Positions 40,326-50,298 are shown, counted from the first letter of the stretch. The stretch is 64,000 nt of DNA from an uncultured Phaeodactylibacter sp. (GCA_913057245.1 CAJXNH010000006.1:62001-126000); one strand, 5' to 3'. Notes: a model not told the origin generated them from the sequence alone. Made by a program: numbers and translations.

Positions 40326-42980
40326 ATGAGATGCGCCGTGCGCATAAAAATATGCTGTTTTCTTTTCTGCCTTGTGATTGGCACGGCCACACATGGGCAA
40401 TACGTGCCCTGCGAGCTTATTGTACAGTTCAGCAGTGCACAGCCCCTAAACAAAAGTACGCTCCCTGCAGGCTTCACATACGGGAAAACACTCTCCCGAC
40501 GTACTTTCATACACCTGCTGGCTTACGATACACTACGCTACAGCCTTACCGAAGCCACTCAGCAGCTTTCCAAAAACCCGGAAGTGGCGCTTGTACAGCC
40601 CAATCATCGGTTGCAAACCCGGGATACTATACCTGCCGACCCCTTCTTCCCGGAGCAATGGCAATGGCAAAACCTGTCGGCACAAAACAGCCTGCCCGAT
40701 GCAGATGTCGATGCCGAACTGGCCTGGAGCCTCCCATCCTACGGACCAGCTACTGCATTTGGGGACACCATTGTCATCGCTATGCTGGACGATGGCATTC
40801 AGGCTGATCATCCCGACCTCTCCGCCAACCTGTGGCACAACCGGGCTGAGATCCCCAATAATCATATCGACGACGATCAAAATGGCTATGTTGATGACCA
40901 CAGGGGGTGGAACCCTGTCTTAGAGAGCGACCATATCCATCAGGGGCACCACGGCACACCGGTAGCAGGTATGATTGGAGCGGCCTGGCAAAATGGCAAT
41001 GGCGGGACGGGCATTGATCCTCAGGTTAAAATCATGGTGGTAGCCGGTAGCAGCCAAACCGAAGCGGATGCTATCGCGGCTTATGCGTATGTGCTGGAGC
41101 AACGACTGCGCTACAACGAAACGCAAGGGGAAGCAGGGGCGTTTGTGGTGGCTACGAATACCTCCTGGGGTGTCAATGGCCTTTCTCCCTCGGAAGCACC
41201 AATCTGGTGTCAGATGTACGATGACCTTGGCGAAGCAGGCATTTTAAACTGCGCAGCCACCTCCAATTCAAGCTGGAATATCGATGAGGTGGGCGATATG
41301 CCTACCGCCTGTAGCAGCCCGTATCTGATTACCGTTACGGCTTCTGACCGCATGGATGAATGCACAGGAGCCTATGGTCCGGTTACGGTAGACCTGGCGG
41401 CTCCCGGAAAGGAGATATTCACTACCCATCCGGGCGGACAGTACGGCTGGAGCTCCGGCACCTCCTTTGCCAGCCCTATTGTCGCAGGTACTATCGGATT
41501 GCTTTACAGTGCTGCTTGCTCCGATTTGAGCAGCCTCGCCCATACCGAACCTGCTGCTGCTGCACTCGAAGCCAAATCCATCCTGCTCAACACCACGGAG
41601 GCTATCCCATCAATGGCCGGCCAAACCGTTACCGGGGGCAGGCTCAATGCTTTCCGCGCCCTTGAAGAACTTACTCTTAATTGTTCGCCCTGTACCCCGG
41701 TTTACAACCTAAACCTTACTGCCAATGGCCCGCAGGAAGTGCTTGCTCAGTGGACGGCTGCAGATACCAGCCTTGCAGTTACACTGTATTGGCGCCCTTC
41801 CGGTTCGGCCGAATGGGAATCTGTCCCGAATGCCTCCTCTCCTTTACTACTGACGGAACTCGATACCTGTACCCAGTATGAGGTCAGGCTGATTCGCCAA
41901 TGTGCGGACAGTCTGACTTCAGTATCGCCAGTGGCCGAAGTCCGCACGCAAGGGTGCTGCCTGCCTCCGGCTCAAATCACCACCACATCAATAAGCAATA
42001 CCAGCGCTACATTAAGTTGGGAAGCTTCAGAAAACAACGTGGCCTACCAAATCCGGGTACAGGATGAGTCAGGATGGATTTTTAGTACGACCAGTAGCGG
42101 AACCAGTATTCAACTGAGCGGACTTTCCCCCTGCACGGCCTACGAAGCCTACCTATCAGCTGTTTGTGCGGAAGATAGCAACCGTTTTTCCAGTTTGCGT
42201 TTTATAACCGCAGGTTGTGGTGGTTGCACTGATTTTGAGTACTGTACGTCCTATGGAGGCACATCAGGCACCGAATGGATTGATGCAATTGCATTCGGAG
42301 AGCAGTACCATCACAGCGGCCTGCATGAGGGCAACCCTTTATTTCCAGGGGCGGGCTTCTCGGCTACGCGCGGGCAGGCGATCCCGGTCAGTGTGCGGCC
42401 GGGCTTTCAGCATATCCCCTATCCGGAATACATCCGGATCTGGATTGACCTGAATCAGGACGGGCACTTTGCGCCGGCAGGTGAGCTGCTACTCGATACG
42501 ATGCTCCTCCCGGATCATGACAGCCTTCTAACACAGTTACTACTGCCTGCTGATGCCTTGCCCGGTACAACCAGGATGCGGGTCAGCCTCAAGTGGGCGG
42601 GTTTTGGCAGTATGCGTCCGCTACCCTGCGAGCCCCACATTCATTTTGGAGAAGTAGAGGATTATTGTGTGGATATTCAGGAGCAACCTCTGATCAGTAG
42701 TTCGGTGGCGCCGGAAAGGACCGGCAGTGACCTGCAGGCCTGGCCCAACCCTTTTGGAGGCGCTCTGCAACTAAAAATGACTTCTGATGCCCCGGAGGCG
42801 GAAGTACAGTTGATTGGAGTGGATGGCCGGCTCATATTGCAAAGAACCCTACGGCTGCGTTCCGATCAACCGGTCAGCTTACCCGTACCGCCGTCTTTGC
42901 CCAGGGGCTGGTATTTGCTTCGCGCTAATGTGGGGGCCGAAGTCTTCCAGCTGCCCGTCCTCCACCACTCGGCAGAATGA
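40326..42980 (+). CDS. Subtilisin-like protease with fibronectin, GEVED and T9SS sorting domains
   Basis: The S8 peptidase starts MRCAVRIKICCFLFCLVIG (signal peptide). Catalytic Asp in VIAMLDDGIQADHPDL (near 155), His in HHGTPVAG (near 208) and Ser in SSGTSFASPI (near 379) are complete. Two fibronectin type III-like domains (about 455-640) and a GEVED domain (HFGEVEDYCVDI near 776) follow, then a type A T9SS C-terminal sorting domain from about 800 (LQAWPNPFGGALQLKM). It is therefore exported by the type IX system and probably attached at the cell surface. Eight or more Cys pairs in the middle suggest disulfides. Confidence 0.92.
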   Translation: MRCAVRIKICCFLFCLVIGTATHGQYVPCELIVQFSSAQPLNKSTLPAGFTYGKTLSRRTFIHLLAYDTLRYSLTEATQQLSKNPEVALVQPNHRLQTRDTIPADPFFPEQWQWQNLSAQNSLPDADVDAELAWSLPSYGPATAFGDTIVIAMLDDGIQADHPDLSANLWHNRAEIPNNHIDDDQNGYVDDHRGWNPVLESDHIHQGHHGTPVAGMIGAAWQNGNGGTGIDPQVKIMVVAGSSQTEADAIAAYAYVLEQRLRYNETQGEAGAFVVATNTSWGVNGLSPSEAPIWCQMYDDLGEAGILNCAATSNSSWNIDEVGDMPTACSSPYLITVTASDRMDECTGAYGPVTVDLAAPGKEIFTTHPGGQYGWSSGTSFASPIVAGTIGLLYSAACSDLSSLAHTEPAAAALEAKSILLNTTEAIPSMAGQTVTGGRLNAFRALEELTLNCSPCTPVYNLNLTANGPQEVLAQWTAADTSLAVTLYWRPSGSAEWESVPNASSPLLLTELDTCTQYEVRLIRQCADSLTSVSPVAEVRTQGCCLPPAQITTTSISNTSATLSWEASENNVAYQIRVQDESGWIFSTTSSGTSIQLSGLSPCTAYEAYLSAVCAEDSNRFSSLRFITAGCGGCTDFEYCTSYGGTSGTEWIDAIAFGEQYHHSGLHEGNPLFPGAGFSATRGQAIPVSVRPGFQHIPYPEYIRIWIDLNQDGHFAPAGELLLDTMLLPDHDSLLTQLLLPADALPGTTRMRVSLKWAGFGSMRPLPCEPHIHFGEVEDYCVDIQEQPLISSSVAPERTGSDLQAWPNPFGGALQLKMTSDAPEAEVQLIGVDGRLILQRTLRLRSDQPVSLPVPPSLPRGWYLLRANVGAEVFQLPVLHHSAE

Positions 42981-42998
42981 TGTAATGGCCATTTACCA

Positions 42999-43598
42999 TT
43001 ACCCGGCATACCGCTGGTCCAGTGCGAACTGCTCCGGGTATTTGCCAGGGATATCCTTATAAAAGTCCATAATTTTTTTCAGGTCTGCTTCGATGTCACC
43101 GGATGGATATACCGGGCCGCCAACCCCTGCCTCTTTTTTTGCATAATCCAGATAGCCCAGGCATATCGGGGCTTTGGCCTGAAGGGCAGCGTAGTAAAAG
43201 CCCGTTTTCCACTTGTCCCGCTTGGAGCGGGTCCCCTCCGGAGTGACCATGATGGCGATTTGGTCGTGCTTTTCCAGCAGCTCCGCCATCAGTTGGGTGT
43301 AACTGGGCCGCTCGCCCGAATCTCCCCGGGGGCGCCGGTCGATGGCTAAGCCACCAAGATGGCCGATGATTAAGCCAAGCGGAAAACGCATCCACTCCCG
43401 TTTGATGGTAAACTTCAGGGGCACCCCCATGATGTAGAAACCAAGCCGGGCATAGTAAATATCCCAGTTGGATGTATGCGGTGCCGCAATAATTACGCAA
43501 TGGCTCACCTCCTCCGGCACAGAAGGGTTCAGGCGCCAACCGGATAACCCGAGCAAAAATTCTGCAAGTCGCTTTCCCATGTCAATAAGTTCTGCCAC
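42999..43598 (-). CDS. 1-acyl-glycerol-3-phosphate acyltransferase-like protein
   Basis: A 199-residue PlsC-family protein with the catalytic H-x4-D motif (APHTSNWD, about 36-43), a second motif around IKREWMRFPLG, and VTPEGTRSKRDKWKTGFYYA (about 117-136), the EGTR block that binds glycerol phosphate. It lacks an N-terminal membrane helix, as in the short bacterial acyltransferases. It transfers a fatty acyl chain to a lysophospholipid or related acceptor. Convergent with the subtilase gene across an 18-base gap that contains a weak hairpin (42982-43002). Confidence 0.85.
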   Translation of the reverse strand: MAELIDMGKRLAEFLLGLSGWRLNPSVPEEVSHCVIIAAPHTSNWDIYYARLGFYIMGVPLKFTIKREWMRFPLGLIIGHLGGLAIDRRPRGDSGERPSYTQLMAELLEKHDQIAIMVTPEGTRSKRDKWKTGFYYAALQAKAPICLGYLDYAKKEAGVGGPVYPSGDIEADLKKIMDFYKDIPGKYPEQFALDQRYAG

Positions 43599-43655
43599 AA
43601 AGATGGGAAATAATGCCGAACAGGAAACTTATCTCTGCAAACAAACGTTAAATGT

Positions 43656-43663
43656 TAACTTTG
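43656..43663 (+). promoter_or_regulatory. Bacteroidota -7 box (TAACTTTG) between GTTAAC repeats
   Basis: TAACTTTG lies within GTTAAC-TTTGT-GTTAAC (43655-43670), so the -7 box is overlapped by a repeated palindromic hexamer that may serve as operator for the retropepsin-like gene. Confidence 0.4.
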
Positions 43664-43737
43664 TGTTAACTAAATATTAATTAAACGTTACTCGCCTGCA
43701 TTCAGGGCAGGCCGAAGTGGAGAAAAGACCAGAAGAG

Positions 43738-44628
43738 ATGAAAAAACTACTCACCACCCTATTACTTGCCGCTTTTTGCGGCCATACTGTGCTTCCGCAA
43801 AGCGATAATTTCAGGAAAATACCTTTCCGCCTGGTTAATAATATGGTCATCGTTGAGGCCCGAATAAATGGAGAAACCGGCAATTTTATTTTGGATACCG
43901 GCTTCCCTCAATCTGTGGTCAATCCGCAACAGGTGAATGGGCTGGTCAGGGTTCCGGCTCAACAGCATCGGTCTGTTTTCAGCGGCATTCCGGTAAGCGT
44001 AGAGCAGTTTGAATGGGCGGGTATGGAACGGCAGGACATGAAGGCGGTAGCTATGAATATCGGACACCTGGAATCTACGGCGAACCAAGAGATTATGGGG
44101 ATTATTGGTGCGGAGATATTGCAGCAATCTGAAGTGATGTTTGACTTTCGTAATCAGGTCGTCCTCCTCTATGACCGCAAGGATACCTGGCTGCACGAAC
44201 AACACAAGCCACAGTTTAGCCTGCCCTTTGAGCTTGAACAGGGCCTGCCGGTACTGCAAGCTGAAATTGGTGGTAAAACCTACCGGCTGGGACTGGACAT
44301 CGGTGGCCGGTACAACCTGATGCGGGAGCACCTCCTGCCACAACTTCCCAAAGCCGTTTTGGGCCGGGTGACGCAGCAAAAGTTGCTGGACTTTGCCAAT
44401 ATGCCGGACTACTTCGACAAGGCGCCAGTGTCAGAGATGGTCATCAAAGGGCGTTCCTTTGACCCGACTACCTTTGTTTTTGCGACGCTGAAAAAGGGGA
44501 TTTCTTCCGATATTGATGGCATTCTGGGACTAGAGTTCCTGGCACGCTACCGGTTTGCGATCAACTATCACAAAAAAACCATTTACTTTTGGCCGCACGG
44601 TTCAGAGATTAATCATCGTCAGATTTAG
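43738..44628 (+). CDS. Retropepsin-like aspartic protease, exported
   Basis: A 296-residue protein with signal peptide MKKLLTTLLLAAFCGHTVLP and an aspartic-protease motif NFILDTGFPQSVV (Asp near 53). A second related segment, LGLDIGGRYNLM (near 190), takes the place of the second DTG but has Ile for Thr. Single-chain retropepsin-like proteins of this kind are frequent in Bacteroidota; substrates are unknown. The ATG is preferred over an in-frame GTG 21 bases upstream because it gives the signal peptide. Its 3' end overlaps convergent rmuC by 20 bases. Confidence 0.78.
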   Translation: MKKLLTTLLLAAFCGHTVLPQSDNFRKIPFRLVNNMVIVEARINGETGNFILDTGFPQSVVNPQQVNGLVRVPAQQHRSVFSGIPVSVEQFEWAGMERQDMKAVAMNIGHLESTANQEIMGIIGAEILQQSEVMFDFRNQVVLLYDRKDTWLHEQHKPQFSLPFELEQGLPVLQAEIGGKTYRLGLDIGGRYNLMREHLLPQLPKAVLGRVTQQKLLDFANMPDYFDKAPVSEMVIKGRSFDPTTFVFATLKKGISSDIDGILGLEFLARYRFAINYHKKTIYFWPHGSEINHRQI

Positions 44629-45976
44629 GTGTTTCCAAACCGGAGGACCGGGCCGCTTCCACAATATCTTCCGGGAGCTGCCGCGAGGTTCGGGCCCCCA
44701 GTTCCCGAATGCGTTCTGCCCGCCCTACCAGGGTATCGCCGTACTTTTTAGAATCCACGAGTTTGTTCATGGCATCATCGTAGGCGTGCTGTGCCTGCTG
44801 AATGCGCTGCCCCACCCCTTTGAGGTCTTCTACAAAGTTGACAAACTTATCGTAGAGCATGCCGCTCTGACGGGCAATCTCCAGTACGCTGCTCTTTTGT
44901 TTTTCCTGCTTCCAGATATAGCTGACCGTACGCATTGTAGCCAGCAGAGTGGAATTCGATACGACCACCACGTTGGCATCGAGCGCATCCACGAATAGCT
45001 GCGGGTCCTGCTGTACGGCCAGGGCAAAGGCCGGCTCTATCGGAATGTAAAGCAAGAGGTAATCCGGCGTATGGATCTGGTACAGATTGGTGTAATTCTT
45101 GCTGCTCAGGTCGCGGATATGACGCCGGATGCTGTCGATATGGGCCTTCAGATGGCGCTCCCTTTCCTGTTTATCTTCTGTGCTGAAGCATCGGTCGTAA
45201 GCCTTTAGAGAAACCTTAGAGTCGATGATCAGAGTTTTGTCCTCTGGTAAGTGGATGATGAAGTCCGGGCGTTTGGCTTTGCCATTTTCATCCCGAAAGG
45301 TCGGCTGCACCTGGAAGTGTACATTTTTTTGCAGCCCTGCTTTTTCCAGCAGGAGTTCCAGCTGCACCTCTCCCCAGTCGCCCTGCGCTTTATTATCCCC
45401 CTTGAGCGCGCTGGCGAGGTTGTTGGCATCTTCGCTCAGCTGCTGATTGAGCGCCCGCAGCCCTTCAATTTCTTTCTTCAGGCTGATGCGGTCCCGGGTT
45501 TCTTCCAGAAAGCGTTTCTCTATCCCTTCCTCGAAGGTTTTAATGCGTTCCCGCAATGGGGACAACAACTGATCCAGTTGCTGATGGTTTTGGACGGTAA
45601 ACTTCCGGCTCTTTTCTTCCAGCAGGCGGTTCGCCAGGTTTTCAAACTCAGCCTGGAAGCGCTGTTGCAACTGCACGGATTCTGCTTTTTGATGGCGCAG
45701 GGTATCTTCCAACTGCAGGTTGGCCTGCTCCAGCCGGGCGGCTTTTTCAGATGCCAGGCGGTAAGCTTCCTGTAGCTCAAACAGGTCTTCACGCTGTGCA
45801 TCTGACTGCTGCTCCAACTGTTGGTACAGGCTGCGGTGCACGTACTGTGCATCAATCTCCTCCTGAGAATATACATTGCGCTGAAAACGCAATTTTGCAG
45901 CCAGCCAGCCGCCCAATCCACCGGCAAACAGCCCGATGAGCAAAAACAGTAACCCAAGCAGTATTTCGTCTGGCAT
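44609..45976 (-). CDS. rmuC: DNA recombination protein RmuC
   Basis: A 455-residue protein with an N-terminal membrane helix (LLGLLFLLIGLFAGGLGGWL, about 5-24), a long coiled coil (about 45-190) and the RmuC nuclease-like domain (about 195-420: GDWGEVQLELLLEKAGL, then DFIIHLPEDKTLIIDSKVSL and LLLYIPIEPAFALA). RmuC limits inverted-repeat recombination and is related to restriction-type nucleases. A typical length and domain order. It ends overlapping the retropepsin-like gene; treS lies beyond its start on the same strand. Confidence 0.93.
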   Translation of the reverse strand: MPDEILLGLLFLLIGLFAGGLGGWLAAKLRFQRNVYSQEEIDAQYVHRSLYQQLEQQSDAQREDLFELQEAYRLASEKAARLEQANLQLEDTLRHQKAESVQLQQRFQAEFENLANRLLEEKSRKFTVQNHQQLDQLLSPLRERIKTFEEGIEKRFLEETRDRISLKKEIEGLRALNQQLSEDANNLASALKGDNKAQGDWGEVQLELLLEKAGLQKNVHFQVQPTFRDENGKAKRPDFIIHLPEDKTLIIDSKVSLKAYDRCFSTEDKQERERHLKAHIDSIRRHIRDLSSKNYTNLYQIHTPDYLLLYIPIEPAFALAVQQDPQLFVDALDANVVVVSNSTLLATMRTVSYIWKQEKQKSSVLEIARQSGMLYDKFVNFVEDLKGVGQRIQQAQHAYDDAMNKLVDSKKYGDTLVGRAERIRELGARTSRQLPEDIVEAARSSGLETPKSDDD

Positions 45977-46055
45977 AAAAACAGGTTGTCAACAAAATAA
46001 GGGAACTCTATCGCCAATAAAGTTACACCATTTGATGCAAACCTGCACTTTTTGT

Positions 46056-49000
46056 CTATCTTTTTACGCCAATTTGCCGTAGTAGCCCGCAATAAGGGAT
46101 CGCTTCCCACCCCCGGTTTTGTTGCAGCTCAAAGCCCAGCTCGTAGAGGTGACGCTCCAGTTGGAAAGTATGCATCAACAACTTCCAGTCTTCATCGGAA
46201 GACGGGAGGAGGCCGGCTTCCCGGGCCACCGGCAGGTACCCTTCCAAAAAGGCGTTGTGGATCGCATCGTACCAAGCCTCTGCATAAGGCAGCAATTCGC
46301 TTTCGTTAGGCTGCAAAGGCTTGATTTGGGTGATCAGTGCACCCAGGGCTGCATAATACAACGAGCTCAACAGGCTGGCCAGGTCACGTACCGGTGACTT
46401 CCGAAGCCGGAGTTCACTGAAGCTACGCGTCCGGTCGCCTTCAAAATTGAATAGCACAAAGGAATTGCCTGTAAACAGGACCTTTTCCAGCTGTAAATCG
46501 CCATGTACCCGGATTTTCACCGCATCGAGCTTATGGTCATAAATCTGACGCAGCTCGTCGGTAATGCGCTTTTTATGCTCCAGGAGCATGGCTTTCTGAT
46601 GGTCAAGCATCCGGTTGGACTTGTTCATCAGCTGGAAACTCGACCGAAGCTGTGAATTCCAGGCGGAGAACAAGGAGCGCTGATAATGCAGCGAGAAAGC
46701 CTCCGGCTGAAAGTCAGGAAGGTCATGCTCCATCAGTCCTGTGTGAAATTCCGCCACGGTCTGCCCCAGTAACTGTGCGCGGGTCAGCGGAATATCACCG
46801 AAAAACTGTGCCTGAATCCCGTTGTCCAGAGAAGGTAGATTCTCCTGCTCCACGCTAATGTATTCCAGAAATCGCCTCGCGTTATCATAAAAGTAGGTCC
46901 AGGCGGTACCCTGATTGGACACGTAGGGCTCGAGTACAGCGAGGATGTAAGGGTGCTTGTTTTTATCCTGGTACTCAAAGTGGCTCAGGTAGCCCGGTAC
47001 GGGCAGGTCAGAGTCATGCCCGTATTTGTTGATTTCCAGTTCCGGATTAGGCGTGTCTTCCAGCCGGCGGAATACCTTCAGGAAGTACTGATCGCCAAAA
47101 GCCAGCGCCCGGTGATTGCTTTGAGTGGCAATGACCCGGGCAGGCGGAAGCGGCTGATCGGAAGTATCGCCATTCAGGCGTTTACTCAGCTGGAAGCTGA
47201 AGCCTTCAGGCAGTTCTGTTTTGCCTTCAAGCAGATAGCGCAGCAGGTAGTTCCGGAAACCGGTGCTTTCGTCTGCTTCGAAAATATAGCCTTCCTGCTC
47301 TGTACCGGTGAGGCAGCACAGTATCTGATTGGCTGCCGGAGCATTGGGCTGACGCTGATAATCGCCTTTGCGCATAGCCAGGGGCATAAAATACAACTCG
47401 GGGAACCCTTCGGTGTAGTGGGTCCGCAGGATCATCAGCAGGGAGCGGCCGCCTTCGTAGCGAAGGGGCTCTACCTTGACGATCTCCACACTGTCCAGCT
47501 TACGCCCGTCGATATTGTATTTTTGAGTACGGCTTAGGAACTTCCGCACCACTTCCCGGAATTCGGGATGGTATTTCTTATCCTGAATAAGGCCCGTCCA
47601 TTGCTCAGGGCTCCACTGCAGCTCCGGAATTTTTACGTTGGAGCGTCCGTTTTGGTAGACAGGCTCCAGCTCAAACCAGTAATACCCAAACGGCCCAATG
47701 GTGAAGCGGTTCTGCCCACGGGTGATGGGCGGAAACTGCGCCTGCCCAAACGTCTCGATGGGCTGGTAACGCTCAAACTCGGGCAGCTCGAGGTCAACCG
47801 CCTGCGCATGACGGGAGAGATTAGCAATCACCAGCAGGTGCTCGTCTTCAAACGAACGGGTAAACGCCAGCACCTTGGCATTTTCCGGCGAGAGGAACTT
47901 GATGTCCCCACGCCCAAAAGCTTTGTACCGCCGCCGGACGTTGATGATGCGCCGCATCCACCAAAGCAACGACGAAGAATTGTTTTGCTGCACCTCTACG
48001 TTGATGGTGGAATACTGGTACTCCGGATCGTTGATCAGGGGCAGGTAGAGCTTATGCGGATGGGTATTGGAAAAACCGGCATTGCGGTCCACGTTCCACT
48101 GCATAGGCGTGCGTACCCCGTCCCGGTCACCGAGGTGGACGTTGTCGCCCATGCCGATCTCATCGCCGTAGTACAAGACCGGCGTACCGGGCAGGCTTAG
48201 CAGCAAAGAGTTCATTAGCTCAATCTTCTGCCGGTTGTTGTCCAGCAGTGGAGCCAGCCGGTGACGAATGCCCAGGTTAATCCGGGAGGCAGAGTCTTTA
48301 TTGTAGGCCCGGTACATGTAATCCCGTTCCTCATCGGTCACCATTTCCAAAGTCAGCTCATCGTGGTTGCGCAGGAAAATGCCCCATTGACAGTTTTCCG
48401 GAATTTCCGGTGTCTGCTCAATGATATCGATGATGGGATAGCGGTCTTCCATTTTGATGGCCATGAACATGCGGGGCATGATTGGGAAGTGGTAGTTCAT
48501 GTGGCACTCGTCGCCATCACCGAAGTAAGAGGCGGAGTCCTCGGGCCACATATTGGCTTCCGCCAGAAGCATGACGTTGGGGTTGCGTGCTTCGACGTGG
48601 GCACGTAGTTTTTTCAGGAAAACATGCGTTTCCGGCAGGTTTTCGCAGTTGGTCCCGTCCCGCTCAAAGAGGTAAGGGATGGCATCAAGACGGAATCCGT
48701 CCACGCCCATGTCCGTCCAGAAATCGATCATCTTGAAGATTTCATCCTGCACAGCCGGATTGTCAAAATTCAGGTCGGGCTGATGGCTGTAGAAACGGTG
48801 CCAGTAGTAGGCCTGTGCCTGATCATCCCAGGTCCAGTTGGACTTCTCAAAATCCTGGAAAATAATCCGGACATCTTTGTAGCGGTCAGTGGTTTCGCTC
48901 CAGACGTAGTAGTCGCGCTCAGGGCTCCCGGCCGGTGCTTTCCGTGCCCGCTGAAACCAGGGGTGCTGATCGGAAGTGTGGTTGATGACCAGCTCTGTGA

Positions 49001-49310
49001 TGACCTTCAGCCCGCGTTTATGAGCTTCATCCAGCAGGGTTTGGAATTGCCGGACGGTACCGTAGTCCGGATTAATCGAATAATAATCAGAGATATCGTA
49101 GCCGCCGTCCCGCTGCGGAGAGGGGTAAAAGGGCAAGAGCCAGATAGCCGTTATCCCCAGGTCCTGCAGGTAGTCCAGCCGTTGGATTAGCCCGTTGAAG
49201 TCGCCAATACCATCGGCATTGCTGTCCTGAAAGGCTTTAATGTGGAGTTCATAAATAATGGCATCCTTGAACCAAAGCGGGTCCTGTTGTGTCTTGTTTT
49301 GCTGCGGCAT
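46056..49310 (-). CDS. treS: Trehalose synthase fused to maltokinase
   Basis: A 1084-residue fusion. Residues about 10-560 are a GH13 trehalose synthase (maltose glucosyltransferase): nucleophile in GFRLDAIPYL (near 206), acid/base Glu in LLAEANMWP (near 247), second Asp in FLRNHDELTLE (near 312). The C-terminal half (from about 590) is a maltokinase/aminoglycoside-kinase-like domain with ILAVLEPYVSN and VRIHGDLQLEKVLF (about 935-950). The fusion converts trehalose to maltose and on to maltose-1-phosphate, feeding GlgE-type alpha-glucan synthesis. No glgE or glgB is in the window. Confidence 0.93.
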   Translation of the reverse strand: MPQQNKTQQDPLWFKDAIIYELHIKAFQDSNADGIGDFNGLIQRLDYLQDLGITAIWLLPFYPSPQRDGGYDISDYYSINPDYGTVRQFQTLLDEAHKRGLKVITELVINHTSDQHPWFQRARKAPAGSPERDYYVWSETTDRYKDVRIIFQDFEKSNWTWDDQAQAYYWHRFYSHQPDLNFDNPAVQDEIFKMIDFWTDMGVDGFRLDAIPYLFERDGTNCENLPETHVFLKKLRAHVEARNPNVMLLAEANMWPEDSASYFGDGDECHMNYHFPIMPRMFMAIKMEDRYPIIDIIEQTPEIPENCQWGIFLRNHDELTLEMVTDEERDYMYRAYNKDSASRINLGIRHRLAPLLDNNRQKIELMNSLLLSLPGTPVLYYGDEIGMGDNVHLGDRDGVRTPMQWNVDRNAGFSNTHPHKLYLPLINDPEYQYSTINVEVQQNNSSSLLWWMRRIINVRRRYKAFGRGDIKFLSPENAKVLAFTRSFEDEHLLVIANLSRHAQAVDLELPEFERYQPIETFGQAQFPPITRGQNRFTIGPFGYYWFELEPVYQNGRSNVKIPELQWSPEQWTGLIQDKKYHPEFREVVRKFLSRTQKYNIDGRKLDSVEIVKVEPLRYEGGRSLLMILRTHYTEGFPELYFMPLAMRKGDYQRQPNAPAANQILCCLTGTEQEGYIFEADESTGFRNYLLRYLLEGKTELPEGFSFQLSKRLNGDTSDQPLPPARVIATQSNHRALAFGDQYFLKVFRRLEDTPNPELEINKYGHDSDLPVPGYLSHFEYQDKNKHPYILAVLEPYVSNQGTAWTYFYDNARRFLEYISVEQENLPSLDNGIQAQFFGDIPLTRAQLLGQTVAEFHTGLMEHDLPDFQPEAFSLHYQRSLFSAWNSQLRSSFQLMNKSNRMLDHQKAMLLEHKKRITDELRQIYDHKLDAVKIRVHGDLQLEKVLFTGNSFVLFNFEGDRTRSFSELRLRKSPVRDLASLLSSLYYAALGALITQIKPLQPNESELLPYAEAWYDAIHNAFLEGYLPVAREAGLLPSSDEDWKLLMHTFQLERHLYELGFELQQNRGWEAIPYCGLLRQIGVKR

Positions 49311-49568
49311 GAAATTAGATTAGTGCGGTTTTAAGATGGAACGAAATGGCCAAGACCAAAAATCGCGGAAAGGCAAGCACAGCAATAACACCTCCTGCTT
49401 GCCAAAATTGATAGTTTCAATACGGTTTTCGGATAGGAAACGTCATAGTGGCGGTCCTTGTGCAGCCCTGCCAGCGGGTTTCCTGCCTTGGTCTAATGGT
49501 AGGGAGAGCGATAATAAGCATATCTGCTGAGAAATGAAAATCTACCGCATAGAGAAACGGCTAAGACT

Positions 49569-49631
49569 GACTGTATTGGGATTTCACCCTTTGGGCTGCA
49601 TCCGCTCCAAAAGCGAATCCCCAACACAGTC
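49569..49631. repeat. 63-bp inverted-repeat element at the miaE 3' end
   Basis: GACTGTATTGGGATT (49569-49583) and AATCCCCAACACAGTC (49616-49631) are inverted with one mismatch and one gap. TAA follows the right end, and the terminal GACTRTRTTKGG resembles the MITE at 34788. It may be a small member of that family or a hairpin terminator for miaE. The rest of the gene-free stretch 49311-49630 shows nothing recognisable. Confidence 0.4.
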
Positions 49632-50254
49632 TAATGCATGCGGTCGCCACGCAGGTCCAGCTCTTCCATGATCTCCGCTTCACGCTCCAGGAATTCCTTC
49701 CAGCGGGCACGGACTTTGGCTTCATCGCAGTAGTGCTTAGCCAGGTCGATAAACAGGCGGTAGTGCCCGGCTTCGGCCACCATGAATTTGTGGTACCACT
49801 CTTTGAGTTCTTCTTCCCGGATATTCAGGGAAAGCAGGCGAAACCGTTCGCAGCTGCGGGCCTCAATGAGTGCACAGGTCAGGAGCTTGTCCAGCAGGCG
49901 GTCTTCCCGGCTGCCACCTTTTTTATGGAAAGCCAGTAATTTATTGACGTATTCGTCTTTGCGCTGACGGCCGAGCTTGAGACCACGCTTGTCCAACTCC
50001 TTAAGGACCATGCGGAAATGCCCCCACTCTTCAGTTACGATTGGGGCCAGGTCCCGGACAAGGTCTTCATGCTCCGGGTAGCCCTGAATCAGCGAAATAC
50101 AGGAGGTGGCCGCCTTCTGCTCGCAGTAGGCGTGGTCAGTGAGGATTTCCTCAAGTTCCATCTCTGCCATATTGACCCAACGGGGGTCGGTAGGCAGTTT
50201 CAGCCCAAGCATTTGTACAGCTTTCAGTTCTTCATCGCGGGTTCTGACGTCCAT
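49631..50254 (-). CDS. miaE: tRNA-(ms2io6A)-hydroxylase
   Basis: A 207-residue diiron enzyme that hydroxylates the isopentenyl side chain of ms2i6A37 in tRNA. The ferritin-like four-helix pattern with carboxylate and His ligands is visible: AYCEQKAATSCI (about 37-48), VTEEWGHFRMVLKE (about 72-85), EARSCERF (about 132-139) and VAEAGHYRLFIDLAKHY (about 158-174). The stop codon touches a short inverted repeat. A TATATTTG -7 box lies 32 bases upstream of the start. Confidence 0.9.
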   Translation of the reverse strand: MDVRTRDEELKAVQMLGLKLPTDPRWVNMAEMELEEILTDHAYCEQKAATSCISLIQGYPEHEDLVRDLAPIVTEEWGHFRMVLKELDKRGLKLGRQRKDEYVNKLLAFHKKGGSREDRLLDKLLTCALIEARSCERFRLLSLNIREEELKEWYHKFMVAEAGHYRLFIDLAKHYCDEAKVRARWKEFLEREAEIMEELDLRGDRMH

Positions 50255-50285
50255 AACTTAGTGGTGGTATTTTCTTTGCGGAGGG

Positions 50286-50293
50286 CAAATATA
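50286..50293 (-). promoter_or_regulatory. Bacteroidota -7 box (TATATTTG) for miaE
   Basis: On the minus strand TATATTTG followed by CC sits 32 bases before the miaE ATG, just beyond the stop region of the upstream gene. Confidence 0.45.
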
Positions 50294-50298
50294 GCCAA

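Noticed and set aside
42982-43002. Hairpin between subtilase and acyltransferase genes as terminator
   Set aside because: A 7-bp AT-rich stem (GTAATGG/CCATTAC) without a T run; too weak to call.
49487-49520. tRNA-like string (GGTCTAATGGTAGG)
   Set aside because: Resembles a D-arm but no acceptor, anticodon or T-arm can be paired around it.
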